The notes under the pieces: model-generated
Told to the model about the DNA's origin: nothing
Database searches by the model: none
The model's input: the letters and a program-made list of their open reading frames with translations, nothing else
DNA from: Brevundimonas sp. M20
GTDB lineage: Bacteria; Pseudomonadota; Alphaproteobacteria; Caulobacterales; Caulobacteraceae
Length of the DNA stretch: 64,000 nucleotides
Direction: 5' to 3'
NCBI RefSeq assembly: GCF_006547065.1
Contig: NZ_CP041243.1
Location: 1,565,001 to 1,629,000, forward strand
Translations under genes and position numbers: made by a program
Part shown: piece by piece, positions 10,365 through 19,675 of the stretch
Numbering within the stretch: position 1 is the first letter of the stretch
Layout of the letters: each line of letters opens with the position of its first letter

Positions 10365-10694
10365 ATGCCTGAACGGATGAAGCCCTACGTCCCCTCATGT
10401 GTCCTGCTTTTGCTGATCGCCTATCTGGGCGTTCAGGCCCTTACGGGCGAGCGGGGTTTGCTGAGTGGCGGCGAGCGCGATGATCTGCTGGTGCGCCGTG
10501 AGGCCCAACTGGCCGATATTCTTGAGCAAAAGCAGGATCTGGAAGTGCGCGTTCGCTATCTGCGGAACGGCAGTCTTTCGCGTGACCTGCTCGAAGAGCG
10601 CGCCCGGGCGGTTCTGGGCTTTGCGGACCCTCGCGACTACGTGATCCGTGTGACGGCTCCGGCTGCCCGGAACGTCAAGCCGCATAACTCGTGA
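10365..10694 (+). CDS. ftsB: FtsB/DivIC-type septum formation initiator
   Basis: A 109-residue bitopic protein. A short cytoplasmic tail is followed by a membrane helix at about residues 9-25 (VPSCVLLLLIAYLGVQAL), then a periplasmic coiled coil from about 38 to 70 rich in Leu, Glu and Arg. The coil ends with the family block LLEERARAVLGFADPRDYVI. FtsB bridges FtsL and FtsQ in the divisome. Position directly after eno is the same as in many proteobacteria and supports the call. A GAAGGAG-like site lies about 8 bases before the ATG. Confidence 0.88.
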   Translation: MPERMKPYVPSCVLLLLIAYLGVQALTGERGLLSGGERDDLLVRREAQLADILEQKQDLEVRVRYLRNGSLSRDLLEERARAVLGFADPRDYVIRVTAPAARNVKPHNS

Positions 10695-10808
10695 ACTTTG
10701 GTTACAGCTTCACAGGGTCGCTTTGCGTTTCTGGATCGAAGGCTGCTAAAGCCCCTTTCCGTAACGACAAGCGTCCCTGCCTAGCGGGGTCCCACCGGGA
10801 GATCACGG

Positions 10809-11828
10809 ATGGCGAAAGCCCCCGCCGCGAAGGCTGAATCAAGGAAACTTCCCAACACCCCGACGGCCTCGAAAGAGGACCTCCTGCGGTTCTACCGCGA
10901 GATGGTCCTGATCCGCCGTTTCGAGGAGCGTGCGGGGCAACTCTACGGCATGGGTCTGATCGGCGGCTTCTGCCACCTGTACATCGGCCAGGAGGCGGTG
11001 GCGGTGGGCGTTCAGGAGAGCGTCAAGCCGGGCCACGACAAGATCATCACCGGATACCGTGACCACGGCCACATGCTGGCCGCCGGCATGGACCCGAAGG
11101 AAGTCATGGCCGAACTGACCGGCCGTATCGGCGGCTCGTCCAAGGGCAAGGGCGGCTCGATGCACATGTTCGACGTGCCGACCGGCTTCTATGGCGGCCA
11201 CGGCATCGTCGGCGCCCAGGTGGCGCTCGGCACGGGCCTGGCCTTTGCCGGCAAGTACCGCGGCGACGACTCTGTGGCCTTTGTCTATTTCGGCGATGGC
11301 GCCTCGAACCAGGGTCAGGTGTACGAGAGCTTCAACATGGCCCAGCTGTGGAAGCTGCCGGCCATCTACATCATCGAGAACAACCAGTACGCCATGGGCA
11401 CGAGCATCGAGCGCTCCTCGTCCACGACCGAGCTGTATAACCGCGGGGCCAGCTTCGGCATCCCGGGTGAGCAGGTTGACGGCATGGATGTGCTCGCGGT
11501 CCGCGACGCGGTGGCCCGCGCGGTAAAGCGTGCCCGCGAGGGCGGCGGCCCGTTCATCCTTGAGGTGAAGACCTATCGCTACCGGGGGCACTCGATGTCG
11601 GACCCGGCCAAGTACCGCACCAAGGAAGAGGTTGATGAGGTCAAGAAGACCCGCGACCCGATCGATCACGTCAAGATGCTGCTCGAGCAGGCCAAGGCGA
11701 CCGAAGATGAGCTGAAGGCCATCGACAACGAGATCAAGGCGATCGTCGCCGAAGCTGTTCAATTCGCCCAAGAGAGCCCGGAGCCCGATCCGTCCGAGCT
11801 CTACACTGACGTCTACGTGGAGGCCTGA
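10809..11828 (+). CDS. pdhA: Pyruvate dehydrogenase E1 component, alpha subunit
   Basis: A 339-residue thiamine-diphosphate enzyme subunit of the alpha2beta2 E1 type. The ThDP-Mg motif is FGDGASNQGQVYESFN, ending with ENNQYAMGTS. GGSMHMFD, GGHGIVGAQVALGTG and the phosphorylation-loop-like YRYRGHSMSDPAKYRTKEE are all present. It decarboxylates pyruvate and passes the acetyl group to the lipoyl domain. The ATG at 10809 has GGGAG about 9 bases upstream. It heads the operon; the next gene starts 3 bases after its stop. Confidence 0.97.
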   Translation: MAKAPAAKAESRKLPNTPTASKEDLLRFYREMVLIRRFEERAGQLYGMGLIGGFCHLYIGQEAVAVGVQESVKPGHDKIITGYRDHGHMLAAGMDPKEVMAELTGRIGGSSKGKGGSMHMFDVPTGFYGGHGIVGAQVALGTGLAFAGKYRGDDSVAFVYFGDGASNQGQVYESFNMAQLWKLPAIYIIENNQYAMGTSIERSSSTTELYNRGASFGIPGEQVDGMDVLAVRDAVARAVKRAREGGGPFILEVKTYRYRGHSMSDPAKYRTKEEVDEVKKTRDPIDHVKMLLEQAKATEDELKAIDNEIKAIVAEAVQFAQESPEPDPSELYTDVYVEA

Positions 11829-11831
11829 TCC

Positions 11832-13223
11832 GTGACCGACATTCTGATGCCGGCGCTGTCCCCCACGATGGAAGAGGGCACGCTGACCAAATGGCACATC
11901 AAGGCCGGAGACGTCGTTTCCGCAGGTCAGGTGATCGCCGAGATCGAAACCGACAAGGCCACGATGGAAGTCGAGGCGGTGGACGAGGGCGAAGTGCTCG
12001 AAATCCTCGTCGCCGAAGGCTCCGAGAACGTGAAGGTCAACACCCCGATCGCCCGTCTGGCGGGCGAGGACGCGCCGACGATTTCGAAGACGGATTCGAC
12101 TGCGAATTCGGCTACGGAAAGTGCGACGACGGATAAACGGGATACGGCCTCCGACGCCTCCGGCGAGCCGGAGAAGAAGGCCGCCCCCGTCACTGCTGTT
12201 CCGACGGTCGAGCTGAAGGATCCGGAAATCCCGGCCGACGCCAAGGTGGTCAAGACCACCATCCGCGACGCCCTGCGCGACGCGATGGCCGAGGAAATGC
12301 GCCGGGACGACAAGGTCTTCCTGATCGGCGAGGAAGTCGCCCAGTACCAGGGCGCCTACAAGGTCAGCCGCGAGCTGTTGCAGGAGTTCGGTGACCAGCG
12401 CGTCGTCGATACCCCGATCACCGAGCACGGCTTCGCCGGCCTCGGCGTCGGCGCCGCCATGGCGGGGCTGAAGCCGATCGTCGAGTTCATGACGTTCAAC
12501 TTCGCGATGCAGGCGATCGACCACATCATCAACTCGGCCGCCAAGACGCTGTATATGTCGGGCGGTCAGATCAAGGCGCCGATCGTCTTCCGCGGCCCGA
12601 ACGGCGCCGCGTCGCGCGTGGCGGCCCAGCACAGTCAGGACTATTCGGCCTGGTACGCGCAGGTCCCGGGCCTGAAGGTCATCGCGCCGTACGACGCCGC
12701 TGACGCCAAGGGGCTGCTGAAGGCGGCCATCCGCGACCCGAACCCGGTCGTCTTCCTCGAGCACGAGATGATGTACGGCCTTGAGTTCGACGTGCCGGAA
12801 GTCGAGGACTATGTCCTGCCCATCGGCAAGGCCAAGGTCCGCCGCGAGGGCACGGACGTCACCATCACGGCGCACAGCCGCATGGTCGGTTTCGCCCTTC
12901 AGGCCGCCGAGCAACTGGCGGGCGAAGGTATCTCGGTCGAGGTCGTCGACCTGCGCACCCTGCGTCCGCTGGACCACGAGACCATCGTCAACAGCGTCAA
13001 GAAGACCAACCGTCTGGTCTCGGCCGAAGAGGGCTGGGGTCCGATGGGCGTCGGCGCCGAGGTCGTGGCCCGGGTGATCGAGCATGCGTTCGACTACCTC
13101 GACGCGCCGCCGCTGCGCGTGCACCAGGAAGACGTGCCGCTGCCCTATGCCGCCAATCTGGAAGCCCTCTCGCTGCCGGGCGTGGACAAGATCATCAAGG
13201 CCGTGAAGCAGGTGATGGCATGA
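11832..13223 (+). CDS. pdhB: Pyruvate dehydrogenase E1 component, beta subunit with lipoyl domain
   Basis: A 463-residue protein in three parts. Residues 1-78 form a lipoyl domain with the target lysine in [11 protein letters not shown]. Residues 80-135 are a linker rich in Thr, Ser, Ala and Asp. Residues 140-463 form the E1 beta transketolase-like domain, with [17 protein letters not shown] and [12 protein letters not shown]. An N-terminal lipoyl domain on E1 beta is a known feature of many alphaproteobacteria. The start is GTG at 11832. The stop overlaps the next gene's ATG by 4 bases (ATGA). Lipoate attachment depends on LipA, encoded at 4.2 kb. Confidence 0.97.
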   Translation: MTDILMPALSPTMEEGTLTKWHIKAGDVVSAGQVIAEIETDKATMEVEAVDEGEVLEILVAEGSENVKVNTPIARLAGEDAPTISKTDSTANSATESATTDKRDTASDASGEPEKKAAPVTAVPTVELKDPEIPADAKVVKTTIRDALRDAMAEEMRRDDKVFLIGEEVAQYQGAYKVSRELLQEFGDQRVVDTPITEHGFAGLGVGAAMAGLKPIVEFMTFNFAMQAIDHIINSAAKTLYMSGGQIKAPIVFRGPNGAASRVAAQHSQDYSAWYAQVPGLKVIAPYDAADAKGLLKAAIRDPNPVVFLEHEMMYGLEFDVPEVEDYVLPIGKAKVRREGTDVTITAHSRMVGFALQAAEQLAGEGISVEVVDLRTLRPLDHETIVNSVKKTNRLVSAEEGWGPMGVGAEVVARVIEHAFDYLDAPPLRVHQEDVPLPYAANLEALSLPGVDKIIKAVKQVMA

Positions 13224-13537
13224 GCGAACCCAACGAATTCGCGCTGAGCACCCCGGACAGCGTTGCCGAGGACGCGGAAGCCGTCGAGATCATCCGCATG
13301 TGGTGGTCCAAGGGGGAGCCGGTCATGTCGGTGAAGCCCGCCTTCAACGATCCGGCCCAGTTCGGCCAACTGCTGGCCATCGCAGCCCGGCACATGGCCC
13401 ACGGCTATGCCGTGCGTCACGGCCACAATGAGAAGGAGGCGTACAACCGCATCCTTCAGGGGCTGAGCGACACCATCAAGGCCAACAACGTACAGACCGT
13501 CACCGAGTCGGTTGCGCCGTCGCGAGGTGTGCAATGA
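13220..13537 (+). CDS. DUF5076-domain protein inside the pdh operon
   Basis: A 105-residue soluble protein, overlapping pdhB by 4 bases and pdhC by 4 bases (both ATGA). The conserved region is [21 protein letters not shown] followed by [19 protein letters not shown], which I recognise as DUF5076. No catalytic motif is visible. Being tightly embedded between the E1 beta and E2 genes suggests expression in fixed ratio with the complex and a possible assembly or regulatory role; this is inference, as the family has no assigned function that I know of. Confidence 0.85.
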   Translation: MSEPNEFALSTPDSVAEDAEAVEIIRMWWSKGEPVMSVKPAFNDPAQFGQLLAIAARHMAHGYAVRHGHNEKEAYNRILQGLSDTIKANNVQTVTESVAPSRGVQ

Positions 13538-14808
13538 CCGACATCCTGATGCCCGCCCTGTCTCCGACCATGGAGGAGGGCGTTCTCTCCAAGTGGCACG
13601 TGAAGGCCGGGGATGTGGTCAAGGCCGGTGATGTCATCGCCGAGATCGAAACCGACAAGGCCACGATGGAAGTCGAGGCCGTGGACGAGGGCGAGATCAC
13701 CGACATCCTCGTGGCCGAAGGGACCGAGGGCGTGAAGGTCAACACGCCGATCGCCCGCCTGAAGGACGAGGGCGGCGCTGCCGCGCCTGCGCCCAAGGCT
13801 GACGCACCGAAGGCTGCTGAGACGCCGAAGGCTGAAGCCGCCAAGGCCGAGGCTCCGAAGGCCGCCGCGGCTCCGGCTCCGGCCGCCAAGGCTGCTGACG
13901 GCGGACGTCTGTTCGCCTCGCCGCTGGCTCGCCGTCTGGCGGCCCAGGCGGGTTTGGACCTGTCGTCGGTCAAGGGCACCGGCCCGCATGGCCGTATCGT
14001 CAAGCGTGACGTCGAGTCTGCAGGCAAGGGCGGCGCCAAGTCCGCTCCGGCGACGACTGCCGCTTCGGGCATCGCTTCGCGTCCCGTCCAGTCGCTGGCC
14101 CAGATGGGCATTCCGGACGGCAGCTATGACCTGATCCCGCTGGACGGCATGAAGAAGGCCATCGCCCGGCGCATGGTCGAATCGATCCAGCAGGTGCCGC
14201 ACTTCCCGCTGTTCATCGATGTCGAGCTGGACGCCCTGCTGGCGGCCCGCGCGAAGATCAATGCGCTGCTCGAGAAGGACGGCGTGAAGGTCTCGGTCAA
14301 CGACTTCGTCATCAAGGCCGCCGCCATGGCCCTGAAGGCGGTGCCGGAAGCCAACGCCAGCTACACGCCGGAAGGCATCGCCATGCACCACAACGCCGAT
14401 GTGGCGATGGCTGTGGCGATCGACGGCGGCCTGATCACCCCGATCATCCGCAAGGCCGAGCTGAAGTCGCTGTCGCAGATCGCCACCGAGTCCAAGGACC
14501 TGGCCAAGCGCGCCCGCGACCGCAAGCTGAAGCCGGAAGAGTTCCAGGGCGGCACCTTCTCGGTGTCCAATCTGGGCATGTTCGGCATCAAGCAGTTCTC
14601 GTCGATCATCAACGAGCCGCAAGGCGCGATCATGAGCGTCGGCGCGGGCGAGCAACGTCCGGTCGTCAAGAACGGCCAACTGGCCGTCGCTACTGTCATG
14701 ACGGTGACGATGACCTGCGATCACCGCGTCGTCGACGGCGCGACGGGCGCCCGCTTCCTGCAGGCGTTCAAGCCGTTGATCGAAGATCCCGTAACGATGC
14801 TGGCGTAG
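13534..14808 (+). CDS. pdhC: Dihydrolipoyllysine acetyltransferase, E2 of pyruvate dehydrogenase
   Basis: A 424-residue protein. Residues 1-78 are a lipoyl domain, with the lysine in [11 protein letters not shown]; its first 75 residues nearly repeat the PdhB lipoyl domain. Residues 85-120 are an Ala/Pro/Lys-rich swinging linker. Residues 127-165 are the subunit-binding domain ([16 protein letters not shown]). From about 200 to the end is the acyltransferase core, ending with the catalytic stretch [17 protein letters not shown], which contains the HxxxDG histidine and aspartate. It transfers acetyl from lipoamide to CoA. Confidence 0.97.
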   Translation: MTDILMPALSPTMEEGVLSKWHVKAGDVVKAGDVIAEIETDKATMEVEAVDEGEITDILVAEGTEGVKVNTPIARLKDEGGAAAPAPKADAPKAAETPKAEAAKAEAPKAAAAPAPAAKAADGGRLFASPLARRLAAQAGLDLSSVKGTGPHGRIVKRDVESAGKGGAKSAPATTAASGIASRPVQSLAQMGIPDGSYDLIPLDGMKKAIARRMVESIQQVPHFPLFIDVELDALLAARAKINALLEKDGVKVSVNDFVIKAAAMALKAVPEANASYTPEGIAMHHNADVAMAVAIDGGLITPIIRKAELKSLSQIATESKDLAKRARDRKLKPEEFQGGTFSVSNLGMFGIKQFSSIINEPQGAIMSVGAGEQRPVVKNGQLAVATVMTVTMTCDHRVVDGATGARFLQAFKPLIEDPVTMLA

Positions 14809-14822
14809 AGCGAGGGCAGGGC

Positions 14823-15302
14823 ATGACCTCGGTCTATGACTTCACCGCCACCGGGATCGACGGGACCGAGGTTCCGTTGTCCCGGTTCGCGGGGAAGGCC
14901 CTGCTGATCGTCAACGTCGCCTCGCGCTGCGGCTACACCCCGCAATACGCCGGGCTCGAGGCCTTGTCCCGCGAACTGGCCGGCCGGCCCTTCGCGGTGC
15001 TGGGGTTTCCCTGCAACCAGTTCGGGGCGCAGGAGCCGGGGAGGGCGGATGAAATCGCCAGCTTCTGTTCCACGACCTACGGCGTCGATTTTCCGATGTT
15101 CGACAAGATCGAGGTCAACGGTCCTAACCGGCACCCACTCTTCGACTGGTTGACCCGCCAGAAGAAGGGCCTGCTGGGCTCGCGTAATGTGAAGTGGAAC
15201 TTCACCAAATTCCTGACCGACCGGGAGGGCAGGGTGGTCGCCCGCTACGCGCCCCAGGTCGAACCCCGGGCCATCAAGGCCGACATTGAGAAGTTGATCT
15301 GA
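14823..15302 (+). CDS. Glutathione peroxidase (cysteine type)
   Basis: A 159-residue thiol peroxidase. The peroxidatic Cys is in NVASRCGYTPQYAGLE, the Gln of the catalytic tetrad in GFPCNQFGAQEPG, and the Trp-Asn pair in VKWNFTKFL. Bacterial members of this size often use thioredoxin rather than glutathione. It lies between pdhC (14 bases upstream) and lpdA (2 bases downstream), so it is probably co-transcribed with the pyruvate dehydrogenase complex, whose E3 subunit can generate peroxide. That link is inference. Confidence 0.92.
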   Translation: MTSVYDFTATGIDGTEVPLSRFAGKALLIVNVASRCGYTPQYAGLEALSRELAGRPFAVLGFPCNQFGAQEPGRADEIASFCSTTYGVDFPMFDKIEVNGPNRHPLFDWLTRQKKGLLGSRNVKWNFTKFLTDREGRVVARYAPQVEPRAIKADIEKLI

Positions 15303-15304
15303 CC

Positions 15305-16711
15305 ATGGCTGCTGAATTCGATCTCGTCATCATCGGTTCGGGCCCGGGCGGCTACGTCGCCGCCATCCGCGCCTCGCAACTGGGCCAGAAGGTCGCCATC
15401 GTCGAGCGCGAGTCGCTGGGCGGCATCTGCCTGAACTGGGGTTGTATCCCGACCAAGGCCCTGCTGAAGTCCGGTGAGAAGTACGAGAGCCTGTCGCACC
15501 TGAAGGAATACGGCCTGTCGGCGACCGGTGCGTCGTTCGACTTCGACGCCATCATCCAGCGCTCGCGCGGCGTCGCGGCGACGATGAACAAGGGCGTCGC
15601 CTTCCTGATGAAGAAGCACAAGGTCGAGGTGATCGAGGGCACGGCCAAGCTGGAGAAGGCCGCAGGAACGCCGAAGGTCGTCGTGGCCCTGAAGGCCGGC
15701 GGTTCGCGCACCGTCGAGGCGAAGAACGTCATGCTGGCCGTCGGCGCCCGCGCCCGCGCCTTGCCGCAGATCGGTCTGGAAGCTGATGGCGACAAGATCT
15801 GGGCCTATCGCGACGCCCTGGCGCCGAAGAAACTGCCCAAGACCTTCGTGGTCATCGGCTCGGGCGCCATTGGTCTGGAATTCGCCAGCTTCTACCGTGC
15901 CTTGGGCTCGGAAGTTACGGTTGTGGAAGCGGTTGACCGCATCATGCCGGTCGAGGACGAGGAGATCTCCAAGGCCGCCCAACGGGCGCTGGAGAAGCGC
16001 GGTATCAAATTCCGCGTCGGCGCCAAGGTGACCAAGGTTTCCAAAGCCGCCTCGGGTGTGAAGGTCGATGTCGAGATCGGCGGCAAGGCCGAGGCGCTTG
16101 AAGCCGAGGTCTGCATCTCGGCTGTGGGCATCACCGCCAATACGGACGGCATCGGTCTGGAGGCCCTGGGCGTCGAACTGGACCGCGGCCACATCAAGAT
16201 CGACAGCCACTGCCAGACCAATGTGAAGGGCGTTTTCGCCATCGGCGACTGCGCCGGCGCGCCCTGGCTGGCGCACAAGGCCTCGCACGAGGGCATCCAC
16301 GCCGCCGAATACATCGCCGGTTTCAAGACTCCGAACGTCGTCTCGCCGATCGCGGGCTGCACCTACACCCAGCCGCAGGTCGCCTCTGTCGGCGTGACCG
16401 AGCAGGCTGCCCGCGCCGAGAAGCGGGAGGTCAAGGTCGGCCGCTTCCCGTTCAAGGTGAACGGCAAGGCCGTGGCCGCCGGCGAGACCGAGGGCTTCGT
16501 GAAGACCATCTTCGATGCGAAGACCGGCGCCCTGATCGGCGCCCACATGATCGGTCACGAAGTCACCGAGATGATCCAGGGCTACGTCACCGCCATCACC
16601 ATGGAAGCGACGGAAGAGGACATGCACGGCATCGTTTATCCGCACCCGACCATGTCGGAGGCCATGCATGAGGCCCAGCTCGACGCCTACGGCCGCATGC
16701 TGCACATGTGA
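15305..16711 (+). CDS. lpdA: Dihydrolipoyl dehydrogenase, E3
   Basis: A 468-residue flavoprotein disulfide reductase. The FAD loop is GSGPGGYVAAIRASQLG, the redox-active disulfide is in GGICLNWGCIPTKALL (C-x4-C), and the NAD loop is VIGSGAIGLEFASFYRALG. The C-terminal interface motif HPTMSEAMHEA carries the catalytic His-Glu. It reoxidises the dihydrolipoyl arms of E2. It starts 2 bases after the peroxidase gene and closes the operon, followed by a hairpin. Confidence 0.97.
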   Translation: MAAEFDLVIIGSGPGGYVAAIRASQLGQKVAIVERESLGGICLNWGCIPTKALLKSGEKYESLSHLKEYGLSATGASFDFDAIIQRSRGVAATMNKGVAFLMKKHKVEVIEGTAKLEKAAGTPKVVVALKAGGSRTVEAKNVMLAVGARARALPQIGLEADGDKIWAYRDALAPKKLPKTFVVIGSGAIGLEFASFYRALGSEVTVVEAVDRIMPVEDEEISKAAQRALEKRGIKFRVGAKVTKVSKAASGVKVDVEIGGKAEALEAEVCISAVGITANTDGIGLEALGVELDRGHIKIDSHCQTNVKGVFAIGDCAGAPWLAHKASHEGIHAAEYIAGFKTPNVVSPIAGCTYTQPQVASVGVTEQAARAEKREVKVGRFPFKVNGKAVAAGETEGFVKTIFDAKTGALIGAHMIGHEVTEMIQGYVTAITMEATEEDMHGIVYPHPTMSEAMHEAQLDAYGRMLHM

Positions 16712-16712
16712 T

Positions 16713-16734
16713 GCTGACGGGGAAGGGCGTCAGC
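16713..16734. terminator. Hairpin at the convergent lpdA/DUF3606 junction
   Basis: GCTGACG (16713-16719) pairs with CGTCAGC (16728-16734) around an 8-base G-rich loop, just after the lpdA stop and overlapping the last codons of the opposing gene. The downstream plus-strand sequence GCTTCTTCC is only moderately T-rich, so termination is plausible but not strong. Confidence 0.45.
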
Positions 16735-16912
16735 GCTTCTTCCCCAGCTCCGCCGCGATGTCCCTGGTCATCCGGCCGACCTTGCGGTGGGCCGTGGTGA
16801 TCTGGTCACGAGTGACGCCCCAGCGCTTCATCCAGTATTCGACGGACTGTCGCTCGGACAGGTCGATCCGGTCCTTGTCGATAAAGCCGCGCTTGTCTTT
16901 CAGACCCGCCAT
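16730..16912 (-). CDS. DUF3606 small protein
   Basis: A 60-residue charged protein. The pattern DRIDLSERQSVEYWMKRWGVTRDQITTA matches DUF3606, a family of small proteobacterial proteins in which a helix-turn-helix-like segment spans about residues 20-50. Function is unknown; some members are stress-induced. It converges with lpdA. Upstream lie about 237 bases without a convincing gene, with an AT-rich patch near 17040-17075. Confidence 0.8.
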   Translation of the reverse strand: MAGLKDKRGFIDKDRIDLSERQSVEYWMKRWGVTRDQITTAHRKVGRMTRDIAAELGKKR

Positions 16913-17149
16913 GTTCGCACCTCTGTTGGGCGGACAGGCTTACGCTGATGCTGAGCCTCAGTGAAGTTTCTCACGCGACCCGGGGGGGATGTCGGCCGGA
17001 GAAGCAGGGCTGTCTCAAACTGCAGTCCGTTTAATCGCCTAAGATATATTATGCGAAATGAGATGTGGCTGGTTTTGTGTCGCTATGCAGCCTGAGACGA
17101 CTTTTCAATGATTTGTCGCGATTTTCTCTCTCGAACAGAGAGGATGCGT

Positions 17150-18019
17150 TCAGCCCTTCGGCTTGCGATCCTGCAGACGCGCTGCGAGGCTTGAGGTGTC
17201 CCAGCGGGCGCCGCCCATGGCCTGGACCTCGGAATAGAACTGATCGACCAGCGCCGTCAGGGCCAGATGGCTGCCGTTGGCGCGGGCTTCGTCCAGCACC
17301 AGGCCCAGATCCTTGCGCATCCAGTCGACGGCGAAGCCGAAATCGAACTCGCCCCTGGCCATGGTCTTCCAGCGGTTTTCCATCTGCCACGACTGGGCCG
17401 CACCCTTGGAGATGGCGTCCAGCACGGCGTCGGTGTCCAGATCAGCCGACTGGGCGAAATGCACGGCCTCGGCCAGACCCTGAACGACGCCGGCGATGCA
17501 GATCTGGTTGGCCATCTTGGTTAACTGGCCGGCGCCGGACGGCCCCATGTGTTTGATGGCCTTCGAGTAGCTCATCAAGGCGGTCTCAACCCGCGCCAGA
17601 GCCGCTGCATCGCCACCGGCCATGACGCTGAGCTGGCCGTTCTCGGCGCCGGCCTGACCACCGGAGACAGGGGCGTCGATGAAGAAGGCCCCCTGCCCCG
17701 CCGCCAGCGCCGCCATTTCGCGCGCCACCTTCGCCGAAGTCGTGGTGTGGTCGATGATCACCGCGCCTGTCGCCAGATGCGGCAGGGCCTCGGTCACGAC
17801 CTGACGGACATCGTCGTCATTGCCGACGCACAGGATAAACAGCTCGGCGGCTTTGGCGGCTTCGGCCACGGTCGCCGCGAAGGCGCCGCCGTTCGCTTCG
17901 GCCCAGGCGCGGGCCTTGTCCGGCGAGCGGTTGTAGCCGGTGACCGGATAACCGGCCTTGATCAGGTGGCGCGCCATCGGGGCGCCCATGACGCCGAGGC
18001 CTGCGAAAGCGGCCTTCAT
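17150..18019 (-). CDS. NAD(P)-dependent beta-hydroxyacid dehydrogenase (MmsB/GarR family)
   Basis: A 289-residue enzyme with the N-terminal nucleotide loop FAGLGVMGAPMARHLIKAGY, the substrate-binding block DAPVSGGQAGAENGQLSVMAGG near residue 120, and the catalytic Lys in SGAGQLTKMANQ near 168. The family includes 3-hydroxyisobutyrate dehydrogenase and tartronate semialdehyde reductase; which substrate is used is not clear. The ATG at 18019 overlaps the TGA of the upstream flavin reductase gene (TGATG), and this start removes a longer unconserved extension. Confidence 0.87.
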   Translation of the reverse strand: MKAAFAGLGVMGAPMARHLIKAGYPVTGYNRSPDKARAWAEANGGAFAATVAEAAKAAELFILCVGNDDDVRQVVTEALPHLATGAVIIDHTTTSAKVAREMAALAAGQGAFFIDAPVSGGQAGAENGQLSVMAGGDAAALARVETALMSYSKAIKHMGPSGAGQLTKMANQICIAGVVQGLAEAVHFAQSADLDTDAVLDAISKGAAQSWQMENRWKTMARGEFDFGFAVDWMRKDLGLVLDEARANGSHLALTALVDQFYSEVQAMGGARWDTSSLAARLQDRKPKG

Positions 18020-18519
18020 CAGTCTGCTCCCAGTGACCCGTAGCGGCCGCGCCAGAAGGTCAGGGCGTCGCCTTCGGCGGTCGACCAGGCTTCGACGCGG
18101 CCGACGATGACCATGTGGTCGCCCATCTGGATCCGGTCGTGCACCGCGCATTCGAACCGGGCCAGCGCCTCCGGCAGGCACGGCGGGCCGTCGGGGCGGC
18201 GTTCGAACTCATGCGGTTCCAGCAAGGCGACGCCGCGGGCGAAGCGCACCGCCTTGTCCAGGTCCTCGGCCGGCAGGATGTGCACGGCGAAACGGTCGGC
18301 GGCGGCGAAGACCGGCCACCGTTCCGAGCGCTCGTCGATGCACCACAGCAGCAGGCGCGGTTCCAGCGAGACCGAGGTGAAGGAGTTGATGGTCAGGCCC
18401 AGCGGCCCCTGCGGGCTGTCGGCCGTCACGACGCAGACGCCGGTCGCGAATGAGCCCAGCGCCCGGCGGTAGGCGCGGGTTTCATCGGTTGGATGTTCGG
18501 GCGGCGGTTCGAGCGTCAC
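18019..18519 (-). CDS. Flavin reductase family protein
   Basis: A 166-residue FMN-binding split-barrel protein with RRALGSFATGVCVVTADSPQGPLGLTINSFTSVSLEPRLLLWCID, the standard opening of the HpaC/ActVB-like family. Such enzymes supply reduced flavin to two-component monooxygenases. Start is GTG at 18519. The gene is coupled to the downstream dehydrogenase by a one-base stop/start overlap. No monooxygenase partner is visible in the window. Confidence 0.88.
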   Translation of the reverse strand: MTLEPPPEHPTDETRAYRRALGSFATGVCVVTADSPQGPLGLTINSFTSVSLEPRLLLWCIDERSERWPVFAAADRFAVHILPAEDLDKAVRFARGVALLEPHEFERRPDGPPCLPEALARFECAVHDRIQMGDHMVIVGRVEAWSTAEGDALTFWRGRYGSLGAD

Positions 18520-18645
18520 CAGACGGACCTACGGTCCCCGGCGCGGCAAAACAAGCGCGGTGTGCGTGAGATCGAATATGGGAAACGTCGCCTTAACCCT
18601 GTTGTCCCATGTTCGGACAGTTTCGCGCGCTGAAGGCCCCTCCCC

Positions 18646-19548
18646 ATGTCCATGAGTGATCGTCCGATCCTCATCAAGAAGATCAAGAAGGGCGGCCATG
18701 ACGGCCACCACGGCGGCGCCTGGAAGGTCGCATACGCCGACTTCGTGACCGCGATGATGGCCTTCTTCCTGCTGATGTGGCTGATCAACACGACTGATCC
18801 GGAACAGAAGCGCGGCATCGCCGAGTATTTCGCGCCGGCCAGCGTGTCGGCGACGACCTCGGGCTCGGGCGGTATTCTGGGCGGGACGGCGCTCGGCGAT
18901 GACGGCTCGAAGTCGTCGGGCACCAATTCGGTGATCACCCAGCTGGCGCCGGAATCGCCGCAGGACCCGTCGCAGCAGGCCGGGCAGAGCTCGGACCTGA
19001 CCGGCGCAAGCGAGCAACAGCTCCGCGATGAGATCGCCCGTCGCGAGTCGGCTGATTTCGCCTCGGCCGCCGAATCCCTGCGTCAGGCCATGCAGTCGAT
19101 GCCGGAGCTGGCGGAGCTGTCGAAGCAGCTGATCATCGACCAGACGCCGGAAGGCCTGCGTATCCAGCTGGTGGATCAGGAAGGGCGTTCGATGTTCGAC
19201 CAGAACTCGGCCCGTCCGAACGCCCGCGCCCAGATCCTGCTGCGGGCCGTGGCCCGGGTGATCAACCAGCTGCCGAACCGGATTTCGGTAACCGGCCACA
19301 CCTCGGCGGCGCCGGGATCGAACCGGGCCACGGGCCCCAATGATTGGGCGCTCTCGTCAGAGCGGGCCAATGCTTCGCGGCTGGTGCTCCAGGCCGCGGG
19401 CGTCGATCCGGACCGGGTCTATCAGGTCTCGGGCAAGGCGGGCTCCGATCCGCTTTACCCCGATGATCCGACGCTGGCGGGCAACCGCCGGATCGCCATC
19501 GTGCTGTTGCGCGAGGCGCCTGTCCTGCCGACGGACACCAGCCTGTGA
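18646..19548 (+). CDS. motB: Flagellar motor stator protein MotB
   Basis: A 300-residue inner-membrane protein. After a basic tail with KKIKKGGHDGHHGGAWK comes a single membrane helix at about residues 28-48; Asp of YADFVTAMMAFFLLMW is the proton-carrying residue. The periplasmic part has a linker rich in Ser and Gly, then an OmpA/MotB peptidoglycan-binding domain with RISVTGHTSAAP and LSSERANASRLVL. It anchors the stator to the wall. motA is not adjacent, as in other Caulobacterales where motA and motB are separate. Two Met codons (18646, 18652) are possible starts. Confidence 0.95.
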   Translation: MSMSDRPILIKKIKKGGHDGHHGGAWKVAYADFVTAMMAFFLLMWLINTTDPEQKRGIAEYFAPASVSATTSGSGGILGGTALGDDGSKSSGTNSVITQLAPESPQDPSQQAGQSSDLTGASEQQLRDEIARRESADFASAAESLRQAMQSMPELAELSKQLIIDQTPEGLRIQLVDQEGRSMFDQNSARPNARAQILLRAVARVINQLPNRISVTGHTSAAPGSNRATGPNDWALSSERANASRLVLQAAGVDPDRVYQVSGKAGSDPLYPDDPTLAGNRRIAIVLLREAPVLPTDTSL

Positions 19549-19675
19549 CCGGCCGCCTGTCGCGCCGGGTTCGGGCGACGGGCGAACGGGCTTGCGCCCC
19601 GCTGCAATGCGGCGCCAGATACGGGAATGAGTGGTTCGCCGGAATTCGGGCGTGTTCGGGTGCGGAGATGACTCC

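Noticed and set aside
10839-13124. Long open frame of 761 codons on the minus strand antisense to pdhA-pdhB
   Set aside because: It mirrors the codon structure of the well-supported pdh genes in a high-GC genome, where the third-position bias keeps the reverse frame open. It has His/Arg/Asp-rich, repeat-like composition and no recognisable domain.
16913-17149. Possible tRNA or small RNA in the AT-rich patch near 17040-17075
   Set aside because: No cloverleaf, anticodon arm or conserved T-loop can be drawn, and no promoter-terminator pair is seen.
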